Assembly (NCBI GenBank): GCA_028875075.1
Contig: JAPPGF010000030.1
Span: forward strand, 1-64,000
Reading direction: 5' to 3'
Length of the DNA stretch: 64,000 bases
Source of the DNA: Gemmatimonadota bacterium
GTDB taxonomy: Bacteria > Gemmatimonadota > Gemmatimonadetes > Longimicrobiales > Gaopeijiaceae
A model generated the notes under the pieces. It ran no database searches. It saw nothing but the letters and a program-made list of their open reading frames with translations, and was not told the DNA's origin. Made by a program: the position numbers and the translations under genes. Of this stretch, positions 17,727-30,970 are shown one piece after another; the stretch's first letter is position 1, and the number at the start of each line of letters is the position of its first letter.

Positions 17727-18701
17727 CTAGCTGCGCACACGCGCGAACTCGCGGGCCCAGTAGGTGATCACGATGTCCGCTCCCGCTCGAGCGATCGACA
17801 CGAGCGCCTCCCGCATAGCTCGCTCACCGTCCAGCCAGCCCCGCTCCGCCGCCGCGAGGATGGCGGCGTACTCCCCGGAGACGTGGTAGGCTGCGAGCGG
17901 CCAACCGGTCTCGCGCTTGACACGCTGAATCACGTCCAGCTGCGACAGAGCCGGCTTCACCATCACCACATCGGCCCCCTCCTCGATGTCCGCCCACACC
18001 TCTCTCAGCGCCTCGTCCTGGTTCGCGGGGTCCATCTGGTATCCGCTCCGGTCACCGAAGGCGGGCCGGGAGTCGGCGGCCTCTCGGAAGGGGCCGTAGA
18101 AGGCAGAGGCGTACTTGGCCGCGTAGCTGAGGATTCCGACCTGCTCGAACCCCTCGTGGTCGAGCGCCTCGCGGATCGCGCCCACGCGTCCGTCCATCAT
18201 GTCCGACGGCGCGACCAGATCGGCGCCGGCACGCGCGTGGCTCGTCGCGGTGCGGGCGAGCAGGTCAAGTGTGGGGTCGTTGTCGACTGCGCCGTCCCTC
18301 AGCACGCCGCAGTGGCCGTGGTCGGTGTACTCGCACAGACAGACGTCAGTCAAGACGGCAAGCTCCGTGGCCGCGTCCTTGATCGCCCGCACGGCCCGCT
18401 GCACGGCTCCCTGGTCGTCCCACGCTCCCGTGCCTTCGGCGTCCTTGCGCTCCGGGATCCCGAACAAGATCACACCCCCGACGCCGAGTTCGGCGGCCTC
18501 GCGCGCATCCACTAGCGCTTCGTCGACCGAGGTGCGCCACACGCCCGGCATCGAGCCCACCGGGGTACGCACACCCTCTCCTTCCGTGACGAACAGGGGA
18601 AGGATGAGTCGCTCCGGGGTGAGGCGCGTCTCCCTCACGAGCGCACGCAGCGCGGGCGTACGGCGCAGCCGACGCCCGCGCCATCCGGGAAAAGCACTCA
18701 C
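17727..18701 (-). CDS. hemB: Delta-aminolevulinic acid dehydratase (porphobilinogen synthase)
   Basis: Condenses two 5-aminolevulinate molecules to porphobilinogen. The 324-aa protein has the three-cysteine zinc site (C121, C123, C131 in [13 protein letters not shown]), indicating a Zn-dependent enzyme. The two active-site lysines lie in [15 protein letters not shown] (Lys196) and VMVKPAL (Lys249). The start is a GTG overlapping the rimI stop (GTGA). It is separated from hemA by 3 kb and from hemD by 24 kb. Confidence 0.97.
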   Translation of the reverse strand: MSAFPGWRGRRLRRTPALRALVRETRLTPERLILPLFVTEGEGVRTPVGSMPGVWRTSVDEALVDAREAAELGVGGVILFGIPERKDAEGTGAWDDQGAVQRAVRAIKDAATELAVLTDVCLCEYTDHGHCGVLRDGAVDNDPTLDLLARTATSHARAGADLVAPSDMMDGRVGAIREALDHEGFEQVGILSYAAKYASAFYGPFREAADSRPAFGDRSGYQMDPANQDEALREVWADIEEGADVVMVKPALSQLDVIQRVKRETGWPLAAYHVSGEYAAILAAAERGWLDGERAMREALVSIARAGADIVITYWAREFARVRS

Positions 18702-19210
18702 GGCAGGAGTTCTTTCATGAGCAAGCGCGCGTCCTCACGGGGCTTCTCGTAGTAGTCGCGCAGGACACCGATCTCGCGGAACCCGCGCGACTGGTACATG
18801 GCGCGTGCCCGCGCGTTGGAGACCCGCACTTCAAGGTATAGACTCTGCACGCCGAGCGTGCGGGCCTCTTCGGTCACCCGGTCCAGCAGGTAACCGCCGA
18901 AGCAGCAGTCCCGTAGCTGCCGGGCCACCGCGATGTTGGCCAACTCCGCCTGACCCTGGATGCACCAAAGTACGGCGTACCCGGCCACGGTCAGCGGAGG
19001 CACTTCGAGCACCCTGAGGTGTGCGCCCGGCCGACCGAGAAGCGCGCGGAAGGTAGCGGGTTGCCAGGGGGTGGTGAAGGAGGCCGACTCGATCGCACCG
19101 ACCTTTTCCACGTCCGAGTCCTCCATCCTGCGCACGCGCGTCCCTTCGGGAAACGCCGGCACGCGCCCGGACGTCGGCACCGGGCCCTCCTTGCTGGGCG
19201 GCAACGTCAC
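18698..19210 (-). CDS. rimI: Ribosomal-protein-alanine N-acetyltransferase RimI
   Basis: GNAT acetyltransferase whose best-known member acetylates the N-terminal alanine of ribosomal protein S18. The product is about 170 aa. Homology starts near [20 protein letters not shown], with the acetyl-CoA loop around [13 protein letters not shown] (normally Q/RxxGxG/A, here atypical) and the C-terminal [19 protein letters not shown] typical of RimI. I place the start at the GTG at 19210, which overlaps the tsaB stop as GTGA. The frame is open for another 600 bases upstream but overlaps tsaB. The tsaE-tsaB-rimI order is widespread and supports the name. Confidence 0.88.
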   Translation of the reverse strand: MTLPPSKEGPVPTSGRVPAFPEGTRVRRMEDSDVEKVGAIESASFTTPWQPATFRALLGRPGAHLRVLEVPPLTVAGYAVLWCIQGQAELANIAVARQLRDCCFGGYLLDRVTEEARTLGVQSLYLEVRVSNARARAMYQSRGFREIGVLRDYYEKPREDARLLMKELLP

Positions 19211-19953
19211 CCGGAGCGCACCCGCTCGGCGCTGGAAGCTCTCACGTATTCCGGCTCCCACCGGCCGGGGTCGGCGACGGGAGGATGGCTGTCGCAGAGC
19301 CCGAGCGCGTGCAGCAGACCGTCGGCGGTCGGGACTCCGGCCGGCGGAGGCAGGACGCGACGGCCGGCCGCCCGCAGTGCCGTTTCGTGGCGCAACGCCC
19401 CGTCGCCGACGAACCATGCGCCGGCGGGCGGACCCTCCTCGAGCAGCGTCTCTAGCCGAGTCGCGTGCGGGGCCACGACCACCTTCACGGCGTCTTCGGC
19501 CACCCAGTAGCAGGCCGCGTACAAGCGATCCCCGCGGGCGTCGAACAGAACATAGCGCAAGCGGTCCGGGCCGGGATCGGGGAGCTGCGCGGGCAGCCCG
19601 GGAAGCGAAGCGGCCACCCGTTCCGCCACGGCTGCGGCGGCCAGGCTGGAGATCGCCCAGAGAGGAACGCGGAGAGCGTGAACCAGTCCCTTCGCGGTCG
19701 CCGCGGCGACCCGGACGCCGGTGAACGATCCGGGTCCTGCCCCGACGACGACCCCTGCGAGGTCGCGCGCGCCCACGCGCGCTTCGGCAAGCGCCTGGGT
19801 CATGCACGGGATCATGTCGGCCGCGTGCCGGCCCTGGCGGTCGAGGAACGCCCGCGAGAGGACCCCTCGGTCGGTCCCGACCGCGACGGACCCCAGCGGA
19901 CCCGAGGTGTCCACGGCCAGGTACGGCGCTGCCGCGGCAGGCATGGATCTCAT
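19207..19953 (-). CDS. tsaB: tRNA threonylcarbamoyladenosine biosynthesis protein TsaB
   Basis: Inactive actin-fold partner of TsaD in forming t6A37 on ANN-decoding tRNAs. The 248-aa product begins near MPAAAAPYLAVDTSGPLGSVAVG and contains GRHAADMIPCM and the signature GAGPGSFTGVRVAAATAKGL. The ATG at 19953 overlaps the tsaE stop as ATGA; a second ATG three codons later is an alternative. The longer open frame to 20142 overlaps tsaE and is rejected. tsaD and tsaC are not in the window. Confidence 0.93.
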   Translation of the reverse strand: MRSMPAAAAPYLAVDTSGPLGSVAVGTDRGVLSRAFLDRQGRHAADMIPCMTQALAEARVGARDLAGVVVGAGPGSFTGVRVAAATAKGLVHALRVPLWAISSLAAAAVAERVAASLPGLPAQLPDPGPDRLRYVLFDARGDRLYAACYWVAEDAVKVVVAPHATRLETLLEEGPPAGAWFVGDGALRHETALRAAGRRVLPPPAGVPTADGLLHALGLCDSHPPVADPGRWEPEYVRASSAERVRSG

Positions 19954-20405
19954 GGCGGCTCTACCGGGAGCGGAGGAAGCGCGGGCGGATCGCCCACCTT
20001 GCGCACTGTCACGCCGCGCAGCGGCGCGACCCCCTTGGGCATACTGAGACCCACCTCCCAGCGGTGCTCCGGCAACCGGTCGCCCGCCCGCTCCGGCCAT
20101 TCGACCAGCACGATCTCCCCGGGCGCCCCCAGTTCGTCCCAACCCAGCTCCGGCAGCTCGTCCGGGTCACGGATCCGAAAGAGATCCAGGTGCACGACCT
20201 CCGACGTCGGGGTCCGGTAACGGAAGACCAGGTTGAAGGTGGGTGACGGGAGCGGGCCACGAACCCCTGCGCCCCGCGCGACGGCGCGTGCCAGCACCGA
20301 CTTGCCGGCACCAAGCGGCCCGCGCAGGGCGACCACGAGCGGCGGCAGCACCTCGCGGCCGATGCGCTCGCCCCAGCGGACCAAGTCGGGCTCGGACAGG
20401 ATCAT
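19950..20405 (-). CDS. tsaE: tRNA threonylcarbamoyladenosine biosynthesis ATPase TsaE
   Basis: P-loop ATPase that resets the TsaBD complex during t6A synthesis. The 151-aa protein has the Walker A GPLGAGKS at 29-36, the family segment SPTFNLVFRY and HLDLFRI. The EWPER motif near residue 106 is characteristic. GAGG lies 7 bases upstream of the ATG. It is followed by tsaB and rimI in an overlapping string. Confidence 0.95.
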   Translation of the reverse strand: MILSEPDLVRWGERIGREVLPPLVVALRGPLGAGKSVLARAVARGAGVRGPLPSPTFNLVFRYRTPTSEVVHLDLFRIRDPDELPELGWDELGAPGEIVLVEWPERAGDRLPEHRWEVGLSMPKGVAPLRGVTVRKVGDPPALPPLPVEPP

Positions 20406-20429
20406 TCACGAACCTCGTGGCGGCCGGGG

Positions 20430-20460
20430 CGGCTGCCAACAGCCGCGGGCCAGGTGGCCC
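20430..20460 (-). terminator. Tandem short hairpins between tsaE and uvrB
   Basis: Two adjacent perfect stems occupy the 73-base gap downstream of the uvrB stop: CGGCTG/CAGCCG (20430-20445) and GGGCCA/TGGCCC (20447-20460). There is no T-run, so termination is only a possibility. Confidence 0.3.
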
Positions 20461-20478
20461 GGCCGGCGCACGGCCTCG

Positions 20479-22464
20479 CTAGGCCCGCGCTCGGAGCTCG
20501 AACAGCTCGTCACGGATCAGGGCGGCGCGCTCAAAGTCCATCGCGGCGGCCGCGTCCGCCATCTCCCGCTCCAGGATCTTGGCCAGCTCTTCGCGGTTCA
20601 CCTCGTCCGTATAGGTCCGGAGCGCCTCGACGGTCTTGACGGACGGCTTCTGGCGGGCATCGGCCACGCGGGTCGAAAACTCGATCTGCTCGACGCTCTT
20701 GCGGATCGTCTCCGGCGTGATCGCGTGCACGCGGTTGTGCGCGATCTGGACATCACGCCGCCGATTGGTCTCGTCGAGACAGCGCCGCATTGACTCGGTG
20801 ACCGCGTCCGCGTAGAGGATCGCCCGGCCGTTGACGTTGCGCGCCGCACGGCCGATCGTCTGAATCAGGCTCCGGCTGTCGCGCAGGAAGCCTTCCTTGT
20901 CCGCATCGAGGATCGCCACCAGCGACACCTCCGGGAGGTCGAGCCCCTCACGCAACAGGTTGATTCCGACCAGCACGTCGATGCGCCCGAGCCGCAGTGC
21001 ACGCAGGATGTCCATGCGCTCGATCGCGTCGATATCGGAGTGCATGTAGCGCACCCGCACGCCGACCGACTGCAGATACTCCGAAAGGTCTTCGGCCATC
21101 CGCTTGGTCAGCGTCGTGACCAGCACGCGCTCACGCCGCTGCTCGCGCTCGCGGATCTCGGCCAGCAGGTCGTCCACCTGCCCGCGCACGGGCCGCACGT
21201 CGACGTCCGGATCGAGCAGGCCGGTGGGCCGGATGATCTGCTCGACCACGACGCCTCCTGACGCCTGGAGCTCCCAATCCCCCGGCGTGGCGGAGACGCA
21301 GAGCGCCTGCTCGGTCAGCGCCTCCCATTCCTCGAAGCGAAGCGGGCGGTTGTCCAGCGCGCTCGGCAAGCGAAAGCCGTGCTCCACGAGCGTGAGTTTC
21401 CGCGACCGGTCACCGTTGAACATCCCGTTCACCTGCGGCACGGTGACATGCGACTCGTCCACGATCACGAGCATGTCCTCCGGGAAGTAGTCGAAGAGGC
21501 ACGCCGGCCTCTCACCCGGCTGTCGTCCGCCGAGGTAGCGCGAGTAGTTCTCGATACCGGGGCAGGTCCCGATCTCGAGCATCATCTCTAGGTCGAAGTT
21601 CGTGCGCTGCTCCAGGCGCTGCGCCTCAAGCAGTCGTCCTTCGGCTCGAAACGCGGTGAGCTGGCGGGCGAGTTCCTCCCTGATCTCCGGCACGACCTGC
21701 TCGATCGTCTGCCGCCGCGTAACGTAGTGGCTGGCCGGATAGATCGCCGTTCGCTCGAGGGACGCGATGGCCTCACCCGTGAGGGGGTCGAAGCGCGTGA
21801 TCCGTTCGACCTCGTCCCCCCACAGCTCAATGCGGATCGCCTGTTCCTCGTACGCGGGGAACACCTCGATCGTGTCGCCTCGCACGCGGAAGGTGCCGCG
21901 TTCGAATGCGTGGTCGTTGCGTTTGTACTGGATGTCGACGAGCCCCTTGAGGATCGCCCTTCGAGGACGCTCTTCGCCGATCTTTACGTGCAACATCAGC
22001 CCGCGGTAGTCCGACGGGTTTCCGAGGCCGTAAATGCACGAGATCGAGGCGACGATGATCACGTCGTCGCGCTCCATGAGCGACGAGGTCGCGCGCAGGC
22101 GCAGGCGCTCGATGTCCTCGTTGATCGAGGCGTCCTTCTCTATGTAGGTGTCCGTCGAGGGGACGTAGGCCTCCGGCTGATAGTAGTCGTAGTAGCTGAT
22201 GAAGTACTCGACCGCATTCCTGGGGAAGAGCGCCTTGAGCTCGCCGTACAACTGAGCCGCGAGGGTCTTGTTGTGGCTCATCACCAGCGTAGGGCGCCCG
22301 TGCTCGGCGATCACGTGCGCGACCGTGAAGGTCTTGCCCGTTCCCGTTGCACCGAGCAGGGTCTGGAAGCGGTCGCCCCGGTCCAGCCCCGCGCTGAGCT
22401 CCTCGATGGCCTTCGGCTGATCGCCGGAAGGCGGGTGGGGAGACTCGAGCTGGAAACGGGCCAT
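20479..22464 (-). CDS. uvrB: Excinuclease ABC subunit B
   Basis: Damage-verifying helicase-like subunit of nucleotide excision repair. From the ATG at 22464 ([20 protein letters not shown]) the 661-aa protein shows Walker A GATGTGKT at 38-45. The DNA-clamping beta-hairpin around [20 protein letters not shown] (91-110) follows, then VIVDESH and helicase motif VI near [11 protein letters not shown]-terminal UVR domain ([17 protein letters not shown]) contacts UvrC. The frame remains open upstream to 22905 but overlaps rel and lacks homology. uvrA and uvrC are elsewhere. Confidence 0.97.
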   Translation of the reverse strand: MARFQLESPHPPSGDQPKAIEELSAGLDRGDRFQTLLGATGTGKTFTVAHVIAEHGRPTLVMSHNKTLAAQLYGELKALFPRNAVEYFISYYDYYQPEAYVPSTDTYIEKDASINEDIERLRLRATSSLMERDDVIIVASISCIYGLGNPSDYRGLMLHVKIGEERPRRAILKGLVDIQYKRNDHAFERGTFRVRGDTIEVFPAYEEQAIRIELWGDEVERITRFDPLTGEAIASLERTAIYPASHYVTRRQTIEQVVPEIREELARQLTAFRAEGRLLEAQRLEQRTNFDLEMMLEIGTCPGIENYSRYLGGRQPGERPACLFDYFPEDMLVIVDESHVTVPQVNGMFNGDRSRKLTLVEHGFRLPSALDNRPLRFEEWEALTEQALCVSATPGDWELQASGGVVVEQIIRPTGLLDPDVDVRPVRGQVDDLLAEIREREQRRERVLVTTLTKRMAEDLSEYLQSVGVRVRYMHSDIDAIERMDILRALRLGRIDVLVGINLLREGLDLPEVSLVAILDADKEGFLRDSRSLIQTIGRAARNVNGRAILYADAVTESMRRCLDETNRRRDVQIAHNRVHAITPETIRKSVEQIEFSTRVADARQKPSVKTVEALRTYTDEVNREELAKILEREMADAAAAMDFERAALIRDELFELRARA

Positions 22465-22493
22465 CGCGGTTCCGGAGACCGTCGGGCGATCCT

Positions 22494-24695
22494 TCAGCGC
22501 TCTGTCAGGTCGGCTTCCTCGAAGCTCTCGCGGCGCTGCACGTTGAGCACACCGTCCACGCTCAAGACGGCCCTGACAACCTTGCGCAAGTGGGCGAGAT
22601 CTTGAACCTCGACGACGAACGCCCCGTTCATGCCGCCGTCCACAGCGTCCATCTCGGCACGCTGGATGTTCGTGCCCGTGTCCGAGATGGCCTTGGCCAC
22701 GTGAGAGAGAAGCCCGTGGCGGTCGCTTCCCCGGAGCAAGAGCTTCACCATGAAGCGGTCCCCCTTCTCCGCCGTCCACTCGATCTCCATGCGGCGATCG
22801 TGGTCGAGGTGCAGCACGTTGGGGCAGTCCGCCCGGTGGATCGACACTCCGCGTCCCCGAGTGATGTAGCCGATCACGTTGTCCCCGGGGACGGGCTGGC
22901 AGCACTGAGAGTAGCGGACCATCAAGTTCTCCAGGCCCTGGATGCGGACCCCGCGCCCCGACATCCGAAGCTTCTCGGCCAGCCGTTCAAGCGGTGAGGG
23001 CGGACGCGGCTCGGCGCCCGGATCGTGATCAGGGAAGAGGGCCTTGAGCACGGCGTGCGCGCCGAGGTCGCCACGGCCAAGCGCTTCGTAGACGTGCTCG
23101 AAGTCGCGCCTGCCCAGCTCCGCGGCCGCCTTGGCCAACGTCGCCGCGTCCGGAAGTTCTTGCCTCAGCTTGCGCACTTCGCGCTCCAGGAATTCCCGGC
23201 CGATCTCGACCGCCGACTCATGCTCCTGCCTGCGGACCCACTGCCGGATCCGTCCGCGCGCCCGGGAGGTCTTGACGAACGCGAGCCAGTCCCGGTTCGG
23301 CCACCGTTTCGTGTCGGTCAGGATCTCGATCGTGTCTCCGTTCTTGAGCTCTCGGGAAAGCGGCGCGATGCGGCCGTTCACGCGCGCTCCGGCGCAGTGC
23401 ATGCCGACCTCCGTGTGGACGGCGAACGCAAAGTCGATCGGGGTCGCGCCGACCGGCAGCTGCCGCACCTCGCCCTGGGGCGTGAACACAAAGACCTCGC
23501 CCTGGAACAGGTCCATCCGGAGGAACTCCATGAACTCCTCCGGCTCTCTCGTGTCCTGCTGCCATTCGAGGACCTGCCGGAACCAAGTGAGGGCATCATC
23601 GACATCGTTCGGCTTGTCCCCGACGCCCTCCTTGTAGCGCCAGTGCGACGCGATGCCGTACTCGGCCGTCCAGTGCATCTCCTCGGTTCGGATCTGGATC
23701 TCGTAGCGGCGTCCCGCCGGACCGACCACGGTCGTGTGGATCGACCGGTACATGTTGGACTTCGGGGTGGCGATGTAGTCGTGGAAGCGCTCCTGGATCG
23801 GCGTCCACCGCGAGTGAATCACTCCGAGCGCGGCGTAGCAGTTCTGGACCGTGTCGGTCGTGATGCGCATCGCCATCAGGTCGTAGATCTCCTCGTACGG
23901 CTTGGCGCGCCGCTCCATCTTGCGATAGATGGACCACAGATGCTTCGGGCGTCCCGTGACCTCCGCAGAGATGCCGGCCGCGGCCAAGGCCTCCTCCAGC
24001 GGCCGCTTCATCTCGAGCACCTGCCGTTCCCGCTCGCGCCGCCGCTGCCGAATCTTCCTGCGCAGCGTCTCGAACTCGGCGGGCTCAAGGAACTTGAAGG
24101 CGAGGTCCTCGAGCTCCCAGCGGACCTGCGCGATGCCGAGGCGCTGCGCGATCGGGACGTAGATCTCGCGCGTCTCGAGGGCGATGCGCTCCTGCTTCCT
24201 CTGGGGTAGGTGCTGCAGCGTGCGCATGTTGTGCAGCCGGTCGGCAAGCTTGATCAGAACGACCCGCGCATCGGTGGCCATGGACAGTACCAGCTTGCGA
24301 TAGTTCTCCATCTGCTGCTCGGTGCGCGACCGGAATTGCACCCTTCCGATCTTGGTCACCCCGTCCACCAGATTGGCCACCTGGTCGCCGAACCTGGCGC
24401 GCAGATCGGAAAGCGAGATGGCCGTGTCCTCCACGGAGTCGTGGACGAGACCCGCGACGATCGTGGCCGTGTCCAGCCGCAGCGAGGCCAGGATCGCGGC
24501 CACCTCGACGACGTGGTTCACATAGGGCTCCCCGGACGCACGCTGTTGGCCGGAGTGCGCTTCCGTAGCCAGCTCGTACGCGGAACGGATCGGGTCCAGA
24601 TCCAGCAGATCCGCGTACGGCTCAAGCTGCCTCGCCAAGTCGCGCGGGAGGCCGTGGATCGTGGGGGCAGGCTTCGAGGGGGTGGCCGTGGGCAT
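22494..24695 (-). CDS. rel: Bifunctional (p)ppGpp synthetase/hydrolase Rel (RelA/SpoT family)
   Basis: Makes and degrades the stringent-response alarmone. The 733-aa protein has an N-terminal HD hydrolase domain with His61, and HD..ED at residues 85-90, so the hydrolase looks active. The synthetase domain follows, with [17 protein letters not shown] and [13 protein letters not shown]. Then come a TGS domain ([23 protein letters not shown]), a helical/zinc-finger region ([13 protein letters not shown]) and a C-terminal ACT domain. This is the long single-copy Rel type. The mRNA may be leaderless: TAGATT ends six bases before the ATG and there is no Shine-Dalgarno. Confidence 0.96.
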   Translation of the reverse strand: MPTATPSKPAPTIHGLPRDLARQLEPYADLLDLDPIRSAYELATEAHSGQQRASGEPYVNHVVEVAAILASLRLDTATIVAGLVHDSVEDTAISLSDLRARFGDQVANLVDGVTKIGRVQFRSRTEQQMENYRKLVLSMATDARVVLIKLADRLHNMRTLQHLPQRKQERIALETREIYVPIAQRLGIAQVRWELEDLAFKFLEPAEFETLRRKIRQRRRERERQVLEMKRPLEEALAAAGISAEVTGRPKHLWSIYRKMERRAKPYEEIYDLMAMRITTDTVQNCYAALGVIHSRWTPIQERFHDYIATPKSNMYRSIHTTVVGPAGRRYEIQIRTEEMHWTAEYGIASHWRYKEGVGDKPNDVDDALTWFRQVLEWQQDTREPEEFMEFLRMDLFQGEVFVFTPQGEVRQLPVGATPIDFAFAVHTEVGMHCAGARVNGRIAPLSRELKNGDTIEILTDTKRWPNRDWLAFVKTSRARGRIRQWVRRQEHESAVEIGREFLEREVRKLRQELPDAATLAKAAAELGRRDFEHVYEALGRGDLGAHAVLKALFPDHDPGAEPRPPSPLERLAEKLRMSGRGVRIQGLENLMVRYSQCCQPVPGDNVIGYITRGRGVSIHRADCPNVLHLDHDRRMEIEWTAEKGDRFMVKLLLRGSDRHGLLSHVAKAISDTGTNIQRAEMDAVDGGMNGAFVVEVQDLAHLRKVVRAVLSVDGVLNVQRRESFEEADLTER

Positions 24696-24701
24696 AGGGG
24701 G

Positions 24702-24707
24702 AATCTA
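24702..24707 (-). promoter_or_regulatory. Possible -10 element for a leaderless rel mRNA
   Basis: TAGATT on the minus strand (TANNNT pattern) is followed by CCCCCT and then the rel ATG. The spacing would start transcription at the start codon. The upstream 250 bases to the secA stop contain no clear -35. Confidence 0.35.
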
Positions 24708-24956
24708 TGGCAACGTCGCCGCCGACAGCAGGCCGGCCGGGCTACGGCGACGGTGTGGCACGGGAGCTGCCCCTGAGGCGGGACCGGTCCGGTCTAGGGG
24801 CCTAGCGCCCGTGCCGGCGGCGGCGCGAGCAGCACGGGCTCGAAGCTCGACCGGGCAAAGCCGCACGGCGCGCGAGCCTCGAGCGCGGGACGGCGGAGCC
24901 GGAACCCGATCGATCGACCCCGGGCGGAGCCTCCTCGTCCGGCGGCACTGGCATGG

Positions 24957-28319
<3,363 letters not shown>

Positions 28320-28328
28320 CGCCGCACT

Positions 28329-28958
28329 CTAGGAGACGTGACGCGCCATGCCCGTCGCTGCGACGGACGGCTCGAGCGTCGAGTAGAGTCCTTCACGCTC
28401 GATGATCGAGCGCACCGGATCGGGGACCATGTGCCGGATGGAGCGGCGCGCACGCACGCGCGCGCGGATCCCCGTCGAGGAAATCTCCACCCTGGTCACG
28501 GGGCAGTGCCGCCAGGGAACGCGCAACCCGAGACCCCTGGCCGCCTCCCCCGCCCGTGCCATCACGGCCACGGTCGCGAGATGGCCGATCCGCTCGGGCT
28601 CGTGCCAGCTCTCGAGCTGACGCCACTGATCCACGCCCATCAGGAGAACGAGTTGCGCTGCCGGGTCTCGACGGCGGAGCTCGGCCAGGGTGTCCGCCGT
28701 GTAGGACGGTCCGGGGCGGCGCGTCTCGAGGTCGCTGGCCTCGAGCAGCGGATCGTCCGCCACGGCGGCCTCGAGCATCGCCCAACGAACGGCGGCAGGC
28801 GTCACGTCGGCGTGGGAACGATGCGGCGGGCGGGCCGACAGCACGAGCAGCACGCGGTCGAGCGCGAGCTCGTCGACCGCGTCGCGGGCGACGATCAGGT
28901 GCCCGACGTGCGGTGGATCGAACGTTCCTCCGAGGACGCCGATCTGCGAGGCACTCAC
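28329..28958 (-). CDS. nadD: Nicotinate-nucleotide adenylyltransferase
   Basis: Adenylates nicotinate mononucleotide in NAD synthesis. The 209-aa product has GVLGGTFDPPHVGHL with the catalytic HxGH (His17/His20), a middle region ADTLAELRRR, and the ISSTGIRAR nucleotide-binding motif. I choose the GTG at 28958, which overlaps the BamD stop (GTGA) and starts just before the motif. The frame stays open to 29318 but overlaps bamD. A short C-terminal tail extends past the usual end. Confidence 0.94.
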   Translation of the reverse strand: MSASQIGVLGGTFDPPHVGHLIVARDAVDELALDRVLLVLSARPPHRSHADVTPAAVRWAMLEAAVADDPLLEASDLETRRPGPSYTADTLAELRRRDPAAQLVLLMGVDQWRQLESWHEPERIGHLATVAVMARAGEAARGLGLRVPWRHCPVTRVEISSTGIRARVRARRSIRHMVPDPVRSIIEREGLYSTLEPSVAATGMARHVS

Positions 28959-29761
28959 CGCACCCCGCCCGAAGGCGCCGCGAGGGCGGACGCATTGCTG
29001 CCGAGCCCGCGCGCTTCCTCGGAGTCGGGATAGACGTCCAGGATCTTCTGCCGAGCCTCCTCGACGAGATCGTCGTAGCCGATCTCTTCGTAGGCCTGCA
29101 TGATCCCGAGCAGCGCGGCCGGCGCCAGCTCGGTGTCGGCGTACTGCTCCTCGATCATCTCCCAATAGATGATCGCCGAGTCGTAGAACTTGCGTCGGAA
29201 GTAGTAGTCCGCGATCTCGTGCAGCTTCTGCGCGAGCTTGTGACGCATCTGCCCCGCGGTTTCGCGGGCCTCGTCCGCGGCTCGCGTGCCCGGATAGTCC
29301 ACGGCCACGTTGCTGCACACGTTCTCCGCCTCCGCCGTGTAACTCTGATCACGCTGCACGTTGGGAGACAAGGCGGCCGACGAGCGGCACATGCCGAGCG
29401 CCGCGTCCGGAGCGGACGCATGATCGGGGAAGCGATTCAGGAAGCGCCTATACTCCGAGAGCGCGGTGATGTATTGCTCGTCCGAGAAGTAGGCCTCGGC
29501 GAGCAACATGCGGGCCTCAGGGGCGCGGTCGTTGCTCGGGAAGGAGATGAGGAAGCGATCGAATGCCTCCTGGGCTTCCTCGTAGTCTCCGACATCGAAC
29601 GCGCCCTGGGCGATCTCGAACAGTTCGGGAGCGGCCACGCCCTGATACGGGGGGGCAGAGGCGCAGGCAACCGAGAAGAGGGCACCCGTCACGGACAGAA
29701 GTAGACGCATGGACATCGCCGAAGGTACACGCAACGAGGGGATTGGGTTTCCGATCGTCAC
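28955..29761 (-). CDS. bamD: BamD-like outer-membrane assembly lipoprotein
   Basis: Lipoprotein of the BAM complex that folds beta-barrel proteins into the outer membrane. The 268-aa precursor has a lipobox SVAC (Cys33) and then five tetratricopeptide-like repeats with the BamD layout, including DYEEAQEAFDRFLISFPSND, YITALSEYRRFLNRFPDH and LHEIADYYFRRKFYDSAI. The GTG at 29761 overlaps the aminotransferase stop (GTGA). The ATG at 29716 (MSMRLLLS) would give a neater signal peptide but has no Shine-Dalgarno, so the start is uncertain. Other TPR lipoproteins (YfiO/ComL, YbgF) are similar; the repeat pattern fits BamD best. Confidence 0.88.
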   Translation of the reverse strand: MTIGNPIPSLRVPSAMSMRLLLSVTGALFSVACASAPPYQGVAAPELFEIAQGAFDVGDYEEAQEAFDRFLISFPSNDRAPEARMLLAEAYFSDEQYITALSEYRRFLNRFPDHASAPDAALGMCRSSAALSPNVQRDQSYTAEAENVCSNVAVDYPGTRAADEARETAGQMRHKLAQKLHEIADYYFRRKFYDSAIIYWEMIEEQYADTELAPAALLGIMQAYEEIGYDDLVEEARQKILDVYPDSEEARGLGSNASALAAPSGGVR

Positions 29762-30936
29762 GCCTTGTAGAACGTGCGGATCGCCGCCGCTACGGCCCGC
29801 AGGCGCTTCTCGCCGAGCTCAGGAAAGACGGGCAGGCTCAGGACCTCCCCGCACAGCCGCTCCGCGACCGGGAAGTCGCCGGGCGCGTAGCCCAGGGGGC
29901 GGAAACAGGGCTGCAGGTGCAGGGGAAGCGGATAGTAGACGCCGGTCCCGATTCCCGCTTCCGTCAGGAACGCGCGGAGCCCGTCGCGCCGCTCCGCCCG
30001 GATCGTGTACTGGTGGTACGTGTGGAAGTTGCCTTCACCCGCGCGCGGCGTGCGGACGGCTTTCAGATCGGCGAGCAGCTCGTCGTACAGCGCCGCGTTG
30101 CGCCGGCGAGCTTCGAGCCATCGGTCGAGGTGCGGCAGCTTGGCGAGCAGGACCGCCGCCTGGAGGGTGTCGAGCCGACTGTTCGTGCCCACCACGTCGT
30201 GGTGGTATGCCTCCCCTCCGCCGTGGACGCGCAGCTCGCGCAGCCGTGTGGCAAGGACTTCGTCGCTCGTCGTGATCAGGCCGCCGTCTCCGAGGCCTCC
30301 CAGGTTCTTGGTCGGGAAGAAGCTGAATGCGCCGGCGTCGCCCGCTCCCCCGGCACTGGCATCGACGCCGTCCGCCCTGCGGCGTGCCCCGATCGCCTGA
30401 GCCGCGTCCTCCAGGACGAACACGTTCGGCCCGAGCGCCCGCCGGATCGCCTCCACGTCGGCCATCTGACCGAACAGGTGGACGGCGACAGCCGCCAGCG
30501 TCCGAGCCGAGCGGACCGAGGACACGGTCTGGGCGCTGACGTTGAAAGAGCTGTCTTCCACGTCGCAGAACGCGGGCCGCAGACCCGCGTTCCAGACCGC
30601 TCCGGCCGTTGCGAAGAAGGTGAAGGCAGGGACCACGACCTCGGGCAGGTCGTACGTCCGGCGCGCGTCTGCCGGACCCTGGACGTCGTGACGCCGCGCG
30701 AGGTTACGCAGCGGGAGGAGCAACGCGTCCGTGCCGCTGGCGCAGCCGACACCGTATCGGGCGCCGACCCTGGCCGCCAAGGCCGCTTCCAGCTGCGCGA
30801 CCTGCGGCCCGAGTACGAACCTGCCCGACTCGAGCACGTCGCTGAGCGCACGCTCGAGGTCGCGGGCGATGGCTCGATGCTGGGCCTCGAGATCGAACTG
30901 CGGAATAGGCTCGAAAGCCTCGGGGAGCGAGCTCAT
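29758..30936 (-). CDS. DegT/DnrJ/EryC1-family aminotransferase
   Basis: PLP-dependent sugar aminotransferase of 392 aa that adds an amino group to a keto nucleotide sugar. The cofactor Asp lies in LEDAAQAIGA (Asp177) and the Schiff-base lysine is Lys210 in SFFPTKNLGG. The substrate-loop signature GTNSRLDTLQAAVL follows, and the C-terminal GVYYPLPLHLQPCF is typical. The gene follows UDP-glucose dehydrogenase and UDP-glucuronate decarboxylase, so a 4-keto-pentose or related UDP-sugar is a plausible substrate, but this is inference. WecE, ArnB and PglE relatives cannot be told apart here. Confidence 0.9.
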   Translation of the reverse strand: MSSLPEAFEPIPQFDLEAQHRAIARDLERALSDVLESGRFVLGPQVAQLEAALAARVGARYGVGCASGTDALLLPLRNLARRHDVQGPADARRTYDLPEVVVPAFTFFATAGAVWNAGLRPAFCDVEDSSFNVSAQTVSSVRSARTLAAVAVHLFGQMADVEAIRRALGPNVFVLEDAAQAIGARRRADGVDASAGGAGDAGAFSFFPTKNLGGLGDGGLITTSDEVLATRLRELRVHGGGEAYHHDVVGTNSRLDTLQAAVLLAKLPHLDRWLEARRRNAALYDELLADLKAVRTPRAGEGNFHTYHQYTIRAERRDGLRAFLTEAGIGTGVYYPLPLHLQPCFRPLGYAPGDFPVAERLCGEVLSLPVFPELGEKRLRAVAAAIRTFYKA

Positions 30937-30970
30937 GCCGCACCGTCACAGGGGGTCGTGGAAGGGATGC

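Noticed and set aside
24696-24956. 261-base secA-rel gap examined for an RNA gene, riboswitch or terminator
   Set aside because: Apart from the possible -10 of rel I found no convincing stem with a T-run and no recognisable RNA signature.
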